NCBI GenBank assembly: GCA_963753955.1
Contig: CAVWEM010000016.1
Location: forward strand, 22,334-86,333
DNA from: Methylumidiphilus sp963753955
Lineage (GTDB): Bacteria; Pseudomonadota; Gammaproteobacteria; Methylococcales; Methylococcaceae
Reading direction: 5' to 3'
DNA: 64,000 nt
A program made the position numbers and the translations under genes. Shown here one piece after another: positions 34,839 through 44,455 of this stretch; position 1 is the stretch's first letter, and every line of letters starts with the position of its first letter. Below the pieces are notes generated by a model. It searched no databases. It saw only the letters and a list, made by a program, of their open reading frames with translations, and was not told the DNA's origin.

Positions 34839-36089
34839 TCAGGTTTTATGCTTGCTTGCCCGTTCGCGCATCGCCTCTGCGCAGATGGATTCGAACACAG
34901 CAGCCACACGGCTTGCGGAAAAGTTGGTTTCCACCAGCTTGCGGGCGTTCGCTGCAAGTTCCTCTGCTTTCAAGGGATCGGCAAGCAGCCCGGTCACGGC
35001 CGCGACGAACGCTCCTGCATTGTCACCACGCCAATAATGGTGCCCCTCCTCGACTGGGAGGCCTTCGACGCCCAGAGACGTGGAAACGACCGGACACCCC
35101 ATTGCCATGGCCTCAAACGCCTTGATTCGTGTGCCGCCGCCTATGCGCAGGGGCATGACGAACACGTCGGCGTCGCGGATATAGGGGCGGACATCATCGA
35201 CGAATCCGGTGATGGTCCAGTTGAGATTTCTCTTTTTGACTGTTTCGACCAGCGAAGCCGGAGGATTTCTGCCTACCAGCACGAAGCGCGCTTGCGGTCG
35301 GTGTTGTGTGATCAGCGGCCAGACTTCTTCCATGAAATATTCGATGCCTTCGATGTTGGCCCTCCAATCCATGGAGCCGGTGAAGACGATAGTGCCTCCC
35401 TTGGCGTCAGGCTGGGGCCTGCCAGGCGGTCGGGGCGAAAAATAGCCGAGATCCACGCCCGTGGGAATGGCTACGACATTGGCGATCCCGTAAGCGTCAG
35501 CGAAGAACGCCCGGTCGCGCTCGGACACGGCGATGACCCTGTCGAAAAGCTTGAGCGTGCCGCGTTCGAAGCTTCGCATCTTGCGCACCTGGTCTTGCCA
35601 GATCAGCCGGTGCAAACGGCCATTGGCCTTTTCGGCGTGCCGGTGAAAGATTTCAGCTTCTACATTGTGGGTGAACATGACGGTCGTCGCGTTCAGGCGC
35701 TCGGGAAGCAAGACGGCCGTGTGGGGGAAGTCGATGACGACGATATCGGGACGTCGCGCCAGCTCGTCCGCTACCACACGCCGCCCCTGCAGGGATTCGT
35801 CGGTGACCACCGAAACCGGCAGCGAGCCAGCCAGATGGGCAAGCCGAAGGAAGGGGAACCAGGGGCCGCGACGCGGCTCAGGCCAAGGGGCGAATCGATC
35901 ACATAAGTCCGCCAGTGCCGCCTTGTCGCGCTCGGGCTCTGTCGATGTCGGCGAGGAGAGGGTCACACTAAAAACGCCCCCCTTGAGTCCGCGCAGAATG
36001 TCCGAGGTTCTGATCTTGCCGCCAGAATCCGCCGGGATCAGGTAGCGTGGGGTGACGAACAGCAAACACGGCTTTCCGCTCACCAGCAA
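34839..36089 (-). CDS. Glycosyltransferase family 4 (stp1-like)
   Basis: A 416-residue GT-B glycosyltransferase resembling the stp1 sugar transferases of exosortase systems. It begins with LFVTPRYLIPADSGGKIRT, has FTHNVEAEIFHRHAEKANG in the middle, then GGTIVFTGSMDWRANIEGI and the C-terminal motif LRIGGGTRIKAFEAMAMGCPVV. It shares this layout with the gene at 42094. Its start overlaps the end of the upstream GDP-mannose dehydrogenase-like gene by ten bases. It is predicted to act at the cytoplasmic face of the membrane on a lipid-linked oligosaccharide. Confidence 0.84.
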   Translation of the reverse strand: MLVSGKPCLLFVTPRYLIPADSGGKIRTSDILRGLKGGVFSVTLSSPTSTEPERDKAALADLCDRFAPWPEPRRGPWFPFLRLAHLAGSLPVSVVTDESLQGRRVVADELARRPDIVVIDFPHTAVLLPERLNATTVMFTHNVEAEIFHRHAEKANGRLHRLIWQDQVRKMRSFERGTLKLFDRVIAVSERDRAFFADAYGIANVVAIPTGVDLGYFSPRPPGRPQPDAKGGTIVFTGSMDWRANIEGIEYFMEEVWPLITQHRPQARFVLVGRNPPASLVETVKKRNLNWTITGFVDDVRPYIRDADVFVMPLRIGGGTRIKAFEAMAMGCPVVSTSLGVEGLPVEEGHHYWRGDNAGAFVAAVTGLLADPLKAEELAANARKLVETNFSASRVAAVFESICAEAMRERASKHKT

Positions 36090-37396
36090 ATCCCCTCGTA
36101 GGCCACACCGGTCAAAGCCGCCAATTCGGCGACGCCCTGAAGATCGACGATCAGGCGGCAGTTTTCGGTGTTGCGGATAGCATCAATCTCTGCCCTGCCG
36201 ACGTGGCCGATAACGACCACCTCGGCGTCGGCTAAGGCTGAGACCGGGTCGCTGGCCATCACTTTCGCCAGGTGCGGAATTTCGTGGTCGATAAACTCCC
36301 GGTTCGAACCGAGCAAGCGTCTGATTTCGACATCTGGGTCGAAGATCGTCAGTTCATAACCCTTGCCGATCAAACGTTCCGCCAAGCCTACCAGCGGCGA
36401 TTCGCGCAAATCGTCCGTACCCGGCTTGAACGACAGCCCGAACAGCGCGATCTTTTTGCGCCCTAGACTGCTCGCCCGCTCGAATGCCCGGTTTATGTGC
36501 CGCTCGTTGCTGTCCATGATGCCGCCGAGCATCGGCAGTTCAGCGCCGTGCGAACGAGCCAAGGCCAGGAAACCACGCAAATCTTTCGGTAGGCAAGACC
36601 CCCCAAAAGCGAAGCCGGGACGCAGGTAGGCGCTGGATATGTTCAGTATGGTGTCGTTGCAGAATATTTTCAGCGCTTCGCGTCCATCTACCCCTAAGGC
36701 TTTCAGCACAACACCCGCCTCGTTGGCAAAGGTGATTTTCAAAGCATGGAAAATATTGGACAGATACTTCACCGACTCGGCGATGCGGATCTCCGTGCGG
36801 GTGACAGGCGCGTCCACGCTTTCATACACGCTGGCCAGCAGATTGAACGCATCTTCGTCGTCGGTACCGATGAGCGTGAATGGCGGCTGGTGGAAGTCTT
36901 TTATCGCACTGCCCTCGCGCAGGAACTCCGGATTCGAGCAGACTTGCAGTGTCGGCCCGATCATGCGGCCTGAATGAAGCTCAAGGGATTTTGCAAGCCT
37001 CTCCTGGCAGGTTCCAGGGGGCACGGTGCTGCGCATCACGACGAGGTGCTGCGTGGTCTTTTGCCGCAAAGCTTGGCCGATTTGCTCCACCACCACATCA
37101 ATGGCAACCATAGACGCCGATCCGTCGGGCTTGCTCGGTGTGCCCACGGAAATAAATGAGATGTCAGAGTTCAGCACTGCGTCCACCGAGTCAGTGGTCG
37201 CGCGCAATTTTCCCGCATGCACGGCCTGGGATAGCAGTTCGTCCAGACCTTTTTCCACAATCGGGGAGCGCCCCTCGTTGAGGAGCCCCACTTTCACATC
37301 ATTGATATCGACGCCAATCACGTCGTGTCCAAGCTGGGCGAGGCAAGTGCCGGATACCACGCCGACATACCCCATGCCAAAAACCGAAATCCTCAT
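36080..37396 (-). CDS. GDP-mannose/UDP-glucose 6-dehydrogenase, AlgD-like
   Basis: A 438-residue NAD-dependent sugar-nucleotide dehydrogenase that makes a uronic acid donor. It has the Rossmann start SVFGMGYVGVVSGTCLAQLGH, VCSNPEFLREGSAIKDFH in the middle, the catalytic Cys motif FAFGGSCLPKDLRGFLALA near residue 260-278, and a C-terminal binding domain. The CSNPEFLREG-x-A-x-x-DFHxPP and SCLPKD patterns resemble GDP-mannose dehydrogenase more than UDP-glucose dehydrogenase. An earlier ATG at 37456 is possible, but AAGG precedes the ATG at 37396. In this locus it supplies mannuronic or glucuronic acid to the exopolysaccharide. Confidence 0.85.
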   Translation of the reverse strand: MRISVFGMGYVGVVSGTCLAQLGHDVIGVDINDVKVGLLNEGRSPIVEKGLDELLSQAVHAGKLRATTDSVDAVLNSDISFISVGTPSKPDGSASMVAIDVVVEQIGQALRQKTTQHLVVMRSTVPPGTCQERLAKSLELHSGRMIGPTLQVCSNPEFLREGSAIKDFHQPPFTLIGTDDEDAFNLLASVYESVDAPVTRTEIRIAESVKYLSNIFHALKITFANEAGVVLKALGVDGREALKIFCNDTILNISSAYLRPGFAFGGSCLPKDLRGFLALARSHGAELPMLGGIMDSNERHINRAFERASSLGRKKIALFGLSFKPGTDDLRESPLVGLAERLIGKGYELTIFDPDVEIRRLLGSNREFIDHEIPHLAKVMASDPVSALADAEVVVIGHVGRAEIDAIRNTENCRLIVDLQGVAELAALTGVAYEGICW

Positions 37397-37473
37397 ACGT
37401 TTGCCTTGTCTGACTTTATGAATTGTGTCGCCTGGCGACGACTTCCCGGAAATCATGTTGGCTTCCGGTAAAC

Positions 37474-39363
37474 TTAGGCATTCTGCCGCAAAAAAGACTC
37501 ATACATCAACAGCGACCAAAGGCTCGCGCTATGGTCACGCAAGCCCGCCTGATGTTGGTCAACCAAGGTTTTAAGGAAATCCATGTCGAACAATTTTGAA
37601 TCGGCCATGACTGGATTCAACACGGCTTCCCTGAGTTTTTCCCTCAATGGGCCACGGAACCAACCGGCCAAGGGGATGGCAAATCCCATCTTGGGGCGAT
37701 AGAGAATGCCGTCTGGCAAATAAGGCTCCATCGCCTTTTTGAAAATATACTTGCCTTCCCGCCTCCGCAGCTTAAGTTCGGGAGGCAGGCTGGAAATCCA
37801 CTCCACCAATTGATGGTCCAGCAACGGGACGCGAACCTCCAGGGCATGGGCCATGCTGGCGCGGTCAACCTTGGTGAGTATGTCGCCTGGCAAATAGGTT
37901 TTCATGTCCAAATACTGCACCAGGGAAAGCGGATGACGGGTCGGCGCGTGGGCGGCGTGGCTAAGCAACACCTCGATGGCACGGTAGCCCTGCAACTCGC
38001 CTTTCAACTTTTGGCTGAACACTTGCTCCCGCAGCCCGTCCGGCATCACGGAGACCCCATGGAAATAGCCTTCAATGCTGTCCCTGGCGATGGCTTGGAA
38101 CGTCGATTTGGCGCGAAAAATCTTTGGTGCCCAGTCGGCCTTGGGATAAAACCGGCCCAGCAAACCGAACAAAGGCCGACGCAGCCCGCCCGGCAACAAG
38201 CCCCTTACTCGCTCCTCGTAGGCATGCCAACGGTAGCGGCGGTAGCCGGCCAGATTCTCGTCTCCGCCGTCGCCCGACAAGGCCACGGTGACTTCCTTGC
38301 GGGCCAGTTCGCAGACCCGGTAAGTCGGCAAGGCAGAACTGTCCGCGTAAGGCTCGTCGTACAGGCCAACCAGCTTGTCAATGAGGGAAAAATCGGCCGG
38401 GTCGACTTGCTCGACCCGATGGCGAGTGTGGTAGCGGTCGGCAATTTGCCGGGCATGGTGGGACTCGTTGAAGGCAGGGTCGCCGAAGGAAATCGAACAG
38501 GTGTTCACCGGATCGGTGGACAAGCCCGCCATCATGGCGACCACGGCACTGGAATCCACCCCGCCGGACAGGAACGCGCCCAGCGGAACATCCGCCACCA
38601 TGCGAATGGCCACGGCTTCCCGCAGCCTGGCCGCCAACTCTTCCTTGGCCCGCGCCTCGCCAATGGACGCATCGACGTTGAAAGGCACATCCCAGTACTG
38701 TTCGGGAAACGGCGCGGCTTGTCCGCGCCGCAACGTCAACCGATGTCCCGGCGGCAGCTTAAACACGCCCCGGTAAATGGTCTTCGGGTCGGGAATGTAG
38801 CCATAGGCGAAATACTCCTCCACCGCCATGGGGTCGATGTGCCGTGGCAATCCTGGGTGCCGCTGTAGCGCTTTCAATTCCGACGCAAAAATGAACTGCC
38901 CGTCATCCAGAGGGGAATAATAAAGCGGTTTGACGCCAAGACGGTCACGCGCCAGGAACAAGGTTTCCCTAGGGCGATCCCATACGGCGAAGGCAAACAT
39001 GCCCCGGAAATGATCCACGCATGAGCTCCCCCAGACCTCCCAGGCATATACGATGACTTCGGTGTCGCAATGTGTCTGGAATTGGTAGCCATGGGCCTCC
39101 AGCGCTTGGCGGACTTCCTTGAAGTTATAGATTTCCCCGTTGTAGGTGACAACGACGGTTCCGTCCCGGTTAAACAAAGGCTGCTGCCCGCTCGATAAAT
39201 CTATGATGGAGAGGCGGCGGTGTCCCAAGCCCAGGCCAGGTTCCGTGTGCAAACCGCCTTCGTCCGGTCCGCGGTGATACTGGCTTTCGTTCATGCGGGA
39301 AAGCAGTCCACGGTCTATCCCACGCCTTTCCGTCAAATCAAAAATGCCTACTATGCCGCACAT
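37474..39363 (-). CDS. Exosortase A-associated amidotransferase 1 (AsnB-type)
   Basis: A 629-residue glutamine-hydrolysing asparagine synthase-type enzyme. It begins MCGIVGIFDLTE with the nucleophile Cys2, and has NGEIYNFKEVRQALEAHGY, the AFLSGGVDSSAVVAMMAG PP-loop near 257-274, and LSGDGGDENLAGYRRY. It is of the amidotransferase 1 family that accompanies exosortase A and is thought to amidate a uronic acid or other carboxylate in the polysaccharide. It starts directly after the stp2 stop codon. Unlike the copy at 30375, its glutaminase Cys is intact. Confidence 0.92.
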   Translation of the reverse strand: MCGIVGIFDLTERRGIDRGLLSRMNESQYHRGPDEGGLHTEPGLGLGHRRLSIIDLSSGQQPLFNRDGTVVVTYNGEIYNFKEVRQALEAHGYQFQTHCDTEVIVYAWEVWGSSCVDHFRGMFAFAVWDRPRETLFLARDRLGVKPLYYSPLDDGQFIFASELKALQRHPGLPRHIDPMAVEEYFAYGYIPDPKTIYRGVFKLPPGHRLTLRRGQAAPFPEQYWDVPFNVDASIGEARAKEELAARLREAVAIRMVADVPLGAFLSGGVDSSAVVAMMAGLSTDPVNTCSISFGDPAFNESHHARQIADRYHTRHRVEQVDPADFSLIDKLVGLYDEPYADSSALPTYRVCELARKEVTVALSGDGGDENLAGYRRYRWHAYEERVRGLLPGGLRRPLFGLLGRFYPKADWAPKIFRAKSTFQAIARDSIEGYFHGVSVMPDGLREQVFSQKLKGELQGYRAIEVLLSHAAHAPTRHPLSLVQYLDMKTYLPGDILTKVDRASMAHALEVRVPLLDHQLVEWISSLPPELKLRRREGKYIFKKAMEPYLPDGILYRPKMGFAIPLAGWFRGPLREKLREAVLNPVMADSKLFDMDFLKTLVDQHQAGLRDHSASLWSLLMYESFLRQNA

Positions 39364-40512
39364 TTACCTTGTCTGCTCTGTTTGTGTTAACTCGTCATAA
39401 ACGGCCAGATAACGATTGACCATGGCATCCAGACTGAAATGGCTGACCACTCTACGCAATCCTTGCGAGCCATGGCTCCTGATAAGCGAGCGATTATCCA
39501 AATATTCCGCAAGCACATTAGCCATGGCCACGGGATTGCCGGCCTCCACCAAGCGGCCAGTGACTCCGTCAACCACCAACTCAGGGTTGCCGCCCACCGC
39601 AGTGGCGATGACCGGAAGCCCTGTTGCCATGGCTTCGAGAATGGAATTGGAAATCCCTTCCGCCAAGGAGGGCAGGACGAAAACATCCAAGCCGCGTAGG
39701 AGCGCGGCAACATCCGTCCGCTCACCAGGCAGCCAAGCCAATTCCTCGGCACCGGCTTCCCGCAAGGCCGACAGAGCTTGCTCCCGCAATGGCCCTTCAC
39801 CCACCAACACCAGGCGGACCTTGGCCTCCGGCCTGGTTTGCAGTAGTCGCAGGAACGCCCGCACCAGCGTCATTTGATCCTTCACGCCATGCATGCGCCC
39901 CACAGTCCCAAACAAAACCCATTGATCGGGAGCGGGAAACGCGCAATCCTCCATGGCCGCCCTGGAACCTTCCGCCGGATGAAACGCTTCGGTATCCACG
40001 CCATTGCAGATATGACGGATTTTATGTTCTGGAACACCAACTTTAGCGGTCAAATAGTCCTTCAATTGCAGCGACAAGGGAATGTAGCGATGGACCAGCG
40101 GGCGGAAAGCCCGGCGTAGCCATTGATATTTTCGGTTGACGCCGCCAGGATCGTAGACGTCCCATCCATGCTCGCCATGAATCCTATGCCTCACACCGGC
40201 CAGCCACGCCGGCAACTGACATTCCAAAGCCGCAAGATTGCGGGTATGGACTATGTCGGGTTTAAGTTCGCGCAAGAGGTGAAACAAGCTTGCGAACATG
40301 GCGAAGTCTTGACCATCCTTCCGATGCAGACAAATGACACGCACATCCTTTCGTTGAATCCGCTGGCCGAATTCCGTGGCATCCTTCAAACAAATTATCA
40401 CATGACGATAACGCTCTGGCGGTATTCGATTGACAAGGTTCACCAACCCATTTTCCAATCCCCCTATCCCGAGTCGGTGGATGATGTGGGCGACCAGTGG
40501 AGGGGGAGTCAT
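39364..40512 (-). CDS. Exosortase A-associated glycosyltransferase stp2
   Basis: A 382-residue GT4 enzyme that matches the stp2 family of PEP-CTERM/EpsH1 loci. N-terminal VAHIIHRLGIGGLENGLVNL is the family fingerprint, followed by HTRNLAALECQLPAWLAGV and HGEHGWDVYDPGG. The C-terminal domain has FGTVGRMHGVKDQMTLVRA, VLVGEGPLREQAL and the motif PSLAEGISNSILEAMATGLPV. Its ATG overlaps the stop of xrtA by four bases. It adds a sugar to the lipid-linked repeat unit. Confidence 0.9.
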   Translation of the reverse strand: MTPPPLVAHIIHRLGIGGLENGLVNLVNRIPPERYRHVIICLKDATEFGQRIQRKDVRVICLHRKDGQDFAMFASLFHLLRELKPDIVHTRNLAALECQLPAWLAGVRHRIHGEHGWDVYDPGGVNRKYQWLRRAFRPLVHRYIPLSLQLKDYLTAKVGVPEHKIRHICNGVDTEAFHPAEGSRAAMEDCAFPAPDQWVLFGTVGRMHGVKDQMTLVRAFLRLLQTRPEAKVRLVLVGEGPLREQALSALREAGAEELAWLPGERTDVAALLRGLDVFVLPSLAEGISNSILEAMATGLPVIATAVGGNPELVVDGVTGRLVEAGNPVAMANVLAEYLDNRSLIRSHGSQGLRRVVSHFSLDAMVNRYLAVYDELTQTEQTR

Positions 40513-42056
40513 CGAATGCCTCTTTTCGCGGTGTCGGCGAGGGTTTGTCCAATGGAAGGCAGCATGACATCCACGAAATTCTGCAAGCCTGCCCGGGCTT
40601 CTGGCATGTCACCCTGAATATCCGTCGCAAGGATGATCGCTGCTTCGTCGGCCACCCGCCCCAACAGTTTGTCGCTGGCTAGGAAAACTTTTGCAAGATA
40701 ATCGTTCACGGTATATTTCCCAGAAATCCAATACCACCGCCAAGTCAATAATTCTTGCTGGGTGGAGCGCAACCGTCCCTGCAATATTTTCTCTTTACTG
40801 CCCGTCAAGTTAATGCTTGATGGGCTTTCCCCCAGCATTTTCCAAACTGCGGATTTTTCAGGCAGAAGCAGATTTTGCGAATTGACCAATTCCTTGTCCT
40901 GCTCTTGTGATCGGTAATACTTTAAAAATACCACCACCGTATGTCGGCCATCCGTATAAAAGGCCTTTTTTTGCGCATCGGCACCGATGTATCTTGGTTC
41001 CCAGTTTGTCATGGCTTCTGCCCGATGCCAGGGGGGGTTAGGCTCGGGCAGGGCTAGATTCACAGGTGCCGTTTGCCTGGCCGCAAGCTTGTCGATATAG
41101 GCAGCCCGAATAGGCCAGATGGCAGAAATCATCAAGGCGAAAACTGCTGTTGCCACAATATGCCCTTCCCGCCAATTTCCGGCAAACGATGTATCCAGCT
41201 TGTCGGCTGGCTCGGGTGTTGCTTCCTCACTCCAGAAAGAACCGATCCAAAACAGCAGGGTCATCACGATCCCAAAAAAAAACCAGCCGTAAATGAAGTG
41301 ATCCACTCCCACGGCCAAGGTCATGCCGCTCAAATGCCCGATCATCACGATCATGTACGCACGAAGGCCATTGGCAATAATCGGCACGATAGCCGCCAAA
41401 GTGATAAACAGAATGCGCCGCAAGATCGATGTGAAATTGAAATAGGCAAAAAGACATCCAAGCGTGATCGAGGCGATAAGGTAGCGCAGCCCACTGCATG
41501 CCTCGATCACTGACCATTCGCCACTCGGTATGCTGAAGTATGCGCCCTCGCGGTAAACTGGCAGCCCGGTCAATGTCAGCATGGCCACGGTAAAATCGGC
41601 CGTGAAGTTTATCAACCTAGGCAAAAGGAATTCGCCGAAGGGTACGCTAAACAGCAAAAAAAACAGCGGAAAGGCGATTTCGCAGACCATCTCCCAACCG
41701 AGGACAGCCCAGACCAGCAGCGGGATCATGGCAACCATGCAAAATTGCTCCGCCACTTTGACACCGGCCAGATTCGCCATAAGCCAGCCTAAGCCTAGTA
41801 AAGCGATAATGATAAGCGGGCGGTGATCGGCATGGGGAACCATGCCAGCCAAAACCATCCGGCGCCGCCAGACCAGATACGCGCTGATCGGAAAAATCAA
41901 AAAACAATGGGCAAAGGTTTCGGAGCGTATCCAAATACTGACCATGGAAAACAAAGTCTCATGGTAAGTCGCCAATAACGATACAATTGATAAAACCATC
42001 ACCGCCGTAACCCTTTTCGGGGGCTGGATAAAATCGAATTTCATATATTTCGCCAC
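40509..42056 (-). CDS. xrtA: Exosortase A with EpsI domain
   Basis: A 515-residue membrane transpeptidase-like protease that sorts PEP-CTERM proteins. Residues 1-270 form the exosortase domain of about eight helices and contain the catalytic Cys187 (IEACSGLRYL), Arg232 (ANGLRAY) and His253 (VDHFIYGWFF). From about 285 there is a single helix followed by a periplasmic EpsI domain (ending at TAKRGIR), typical of XrtA. The start is taken as GTG at 42056; an ATG at 42044 is also possible. It is coupled to stp2 and flanked by stp1, and defines the locus as XrtA type. No PEP-CTERM substrate is seen in this window. Confidence 0.93.
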   Translation of the reverse strand: MAKYMKFDFIQPPKRVTAVMVLSIVSLLATYHETLFSMVSIWIRSETFAHCFLIFPISAYLVWRRRMVLAGMVPHADHRPLIIIALLGLGWLMANLAGVKVAEQFCMVAMIPLLVWAVLGWEMVCEIAFPLFFLLFSVPFGEFLLPRLINFTADFTVAMLTLTGLPVYREGAYFSIPSGEWSVIEACSGLRYLIASITLGCLFAYFNFTSILRRILFITLAAIVPIIANGLRAYMIVMIGHLSGMTLAVGVDHFIYGWFFFGIVMTLLFWIGSFWSEEATPEPADKLDTSFAGNWREGHIVATAVFALMISAIWPIRAAYIDKLAARQTAPVNLALPEPNPPWHRAEAMTNWEPRYIGADAQKKAFYTDGRHTVVVFLKYYRSQEQDKELVNSQNLLLPEKSAVWKMLGESPSSINLTGSKEKILQGRLRSTQQELLTWRWYWISGKYTVNDYLAKVFLASDKLLGRVADEAAIILATDIQGDMPEARAGLQNFVDVMLPSIGQTLADTAKRGIR

Positions 42057-42093
42057 TCATTCCAAATATTTCCCTGCTACGGGTAAAGCTAGC

Positions 42094-43314
42094 TTAATTC
42101 TGTAACAATCGTTCCAACTTGGCAAATTGAGCGTCCCAGGTATAAATATCCAGCACACGGGCACGGGCGGCCAAGCCAATTTCTTTCCCCCTCTGGGGAT
42201 GATGGATGAGGGCGACACACTCGTTGATCCACTGGGCTGGCGTGTCCGAGCAAATAAGATGTTTGCCAGACTCCGCCGAGATTCCGGTCAATGCCCCTTT
42301 GGACACCACGACAGGGAGGGCCATGGCCATGGCTTCTAACACTTTATTCTGTATTCCACGCGCAATCCGCAAAGGAGCGACTGCGACTTGGGCGTGGGCT
42401 AGGTAGGCCGCCACGGATTCCACACGGCCAGTGACGGTTATTCCTTGGACTGCGGCAAGCCGCTTCACTTCCGAGGAAGGGTTGGACCCTACAATGATAA
42501 ATTGAGCGTGAGGGATTATTTCCTGGATGCCGGGAAACACCCAGGCAGCAAACCATTTCACCGCATCAATGTTAGGGAGGTAATCCATTGCGCCTGTGAA
42601 CATAAATGCCGCCCCCCGGCCTTGAAAGGGGGCTTCGGGGTATTGCTTGGGGTCGAAGGTTTCGGTGTCAACGCCATTGGGCAGGGTAAACACACGAACC
42701 ATATGCCCATTGTGAACCGATTTGAACAGTTCCGCCTCTTCGTCCGACACGAAAGCGACGGCGTCCGCCTTCGCGGCAAGCCTGCGCTCCTCACGGCGGA
42801 CCCGCTTCGTTTCGATGGCATAAAACCATTTCGCCAGACCCTGCGCACGTCGCGCATAAGCGGCGAATTTTTCCGAGTCCACGTCGGAAAAATGCATAAT
42901 GCGTTTAGGTTCCCGAACCCCGTCGCGCCTAAACTTTTCGACCGCATATGCGGAGATGTTGCTGGAATGGGTGACGACCGCCACAGGCGGGTGTTTAGCC
43001 TCGATGTCGTCCAACCAGTGATCGAGACTGCGCGAGCGAAACAGCGCGAAAGACACCGGCTCCCCCTTCAGCCAACGCGGCAAGGCGAGCAGATAAGCCC
43101 AAGGTTTTCTGATCACGTCGACGTGCAAACCTTCCACCATGCGCCGTAGTATATCAACACCGGCCATGTCCGCCGGATCATCCACAAAAGTACCCACAAA
43201 CACACGGTAATGGCGGGTCAAATATCGCAGCAAGTTGAAACTGGTGATACGCTCCCCCTTGTTTGGAGGGAAGGGCAGCCTTTGGCACAAAAACACTAGC
43301 GCGGGTTTGGACAT
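42094..43314 (-). CDS. Exosortase A-associated glycosyltransferase stp1
   Basis: A 406-residue GT4 enzyme matching stp1 of PEP-CTERM/EpsH1 loci. It starts MSKPALVFLCQRLPFPPNKGER, the family fingerprint, then HFSDVDSEKFAAYARRAQG and FTGAMDYLPNIDAVKWFA. The C-terminal motif is PLRIARGIQNKVLEAMAMALPVV. The ATG at 43314 is preferred over the TTG at 43320 on spacing from a GGA-rich sequence. It lies 37 bases upstream of xrtA. Confidence 0.88.
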   Translation of the reverse strand: MSKPALVFLCQRLPFPPNKGERITSFNLLRYLTRHYRVFVGTFVDDPADMAGVDILRRMVEGLHVDVIRKPWAYLLALPRWLKGEPVSFALFRSRSLDHWLDDIEAKHPPVAVVTHSSNISAYAVEKFRRDGVREPKRIMHFSDVDSEKFAAYARRAQGLAKWFYAIETKRVRREERRLAAKADAVAFVSDEEAELFKSVHNGHMVRVFTLPNGVDTETFDPKQYPEAPFQGRGAAFMFTGAMDYLPNIDAVKWFAAWVFPGIQEIIPHAQFIIVGSNPSSEVKRLAAVQGITVTGRVESVAAYLAHAQVAVAPLRIARGIQNKVLEAMAMALPVVVSKGALTGISAESGKHLICSDTPAQWINECVALIHHPQRGKEIGLAARARVLDIYTWDAQFAKLERLLQN

Positions 43315-43415
43315 CAGCAATCTATCCTGTTCATCCTAACAATTAAGAGCCCGGATTCGCAGGGATGACACCGCACCAACCGCACAATCACCCTGTTGGC
43401 GCATGGCCTTTCCCG

Positions 43416-44439
43416 TCAACCTAGATGGCGAGCAAGGAAGGGGCCGGCCAATTTGCTCAACGGCAGCGGCAACCGCTTCCAAATGGCAATGAATATTCTA
43501 TATTTCGGATTCAAAGGATTGAGGTCGGGAATGCAATCAGCCTCGACCAATTCGTATTCATAATGCAAGGGAGTGGGCTCAAACCCCCAATGTGTCTTGA
43601 AGCGGTAGGATCCTGTGCCGACCTTGCTGCGCCCATAATCAAACACTCTTACGCCTCTCCCCGCCGCCCGCCTCATCACTTCCCAATACATGAAATCGTT
43701 GGCATACAAGTCTCTGGCCTCGGAAGTCCCTCCTCCATAGTAGGGCAAGACTTCATCGCGGAAATAAAAGCTCATCGACGCTGCTGACCGCCCGTCCTTG
43801 GTGCTCAACGCTCAGGATCTCGCAATCTTTTCCGAAAACATCCCGCAAAACCCGGAACAGGTTTTCCCCAAAGACCGGGGTTCCCAGATTCCGCACACTT
43901 TCCGCGTAGGCTTGGTAAAAACGGTCGATGTCATCATCGATGACACTGCTCAGTCCTGCCGCCATGCCTTTTCTTACCATTGCCCGTTGCTTGCGTGGAA
44001 TCGCCAGCAAATTTTTTTCGGGATCGGGATCGAGATTTTTGCGAAAAGTCACATACAATTCCTTGACCGGCCGGTTTCCAGGGGCAGGTTGGATGTTGCG
44101 CAACTCCAAATACCCAACCCGTAGCGCACGGCTTAACTCACAGGCGGCATTGTCCAATGCCATGCGTGCCGACTCGCTAACCGACACGATGCCGCCGTAA
44201 ACGCAAAATGGGGTGGAGACCAGTGCATTGCCAAACAACAGGCTTTTCACATGCCCCAAGGGCAAGATTCCCAAAATCACGCCGTCTTCCTCGGCATAGA
44301 GGAAATGCGCGGGGTGGCCGAGGACAGTTTCAATCACCTGCCGCCAGCCGGACTTATGGAAGAAAGTCGCCCTTGGATGGGAATCGACGAAAGCATCCCA
44401 ACGTGCCTTGCTCGAATTATCGAGGGTTTTTATTTCCAT
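43416..44439 (-). CDS. FemAB-like protein, exosortase A system-associated (one extra base)
   Basis: FemAB/GNAT-fold acyltransferase commonly found next to XrtA, with an unknown acceptor. The N-terminal half (SKARWDAFVDSHPRATFFHK, PLGHVKSLLFGNALVSTPF) reads from 44439 and the C-terminal half (MSFYFRDEVLPYYGGG, YGRSKVGTGSYRFKTHWGF) from another frame to the stop at 43416. The split lies between RAVSSV and MSFYF: removing one base at about 43775-43776 joins them into about 340 residues, the usual size. No other damage is seen, so an assembly or sequencing error is likely. Confidence 0.85.
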
Positions 44440-44455
44440 GGCTCTAAGCGGTCAG

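Noticed and set aside
37810..38868. 352-codon plus-strand frame opposite amidotransferase 1
   Set aside because: Antisense shadow of a gene with all expected motifs; no ribosome site or recognisable domain.
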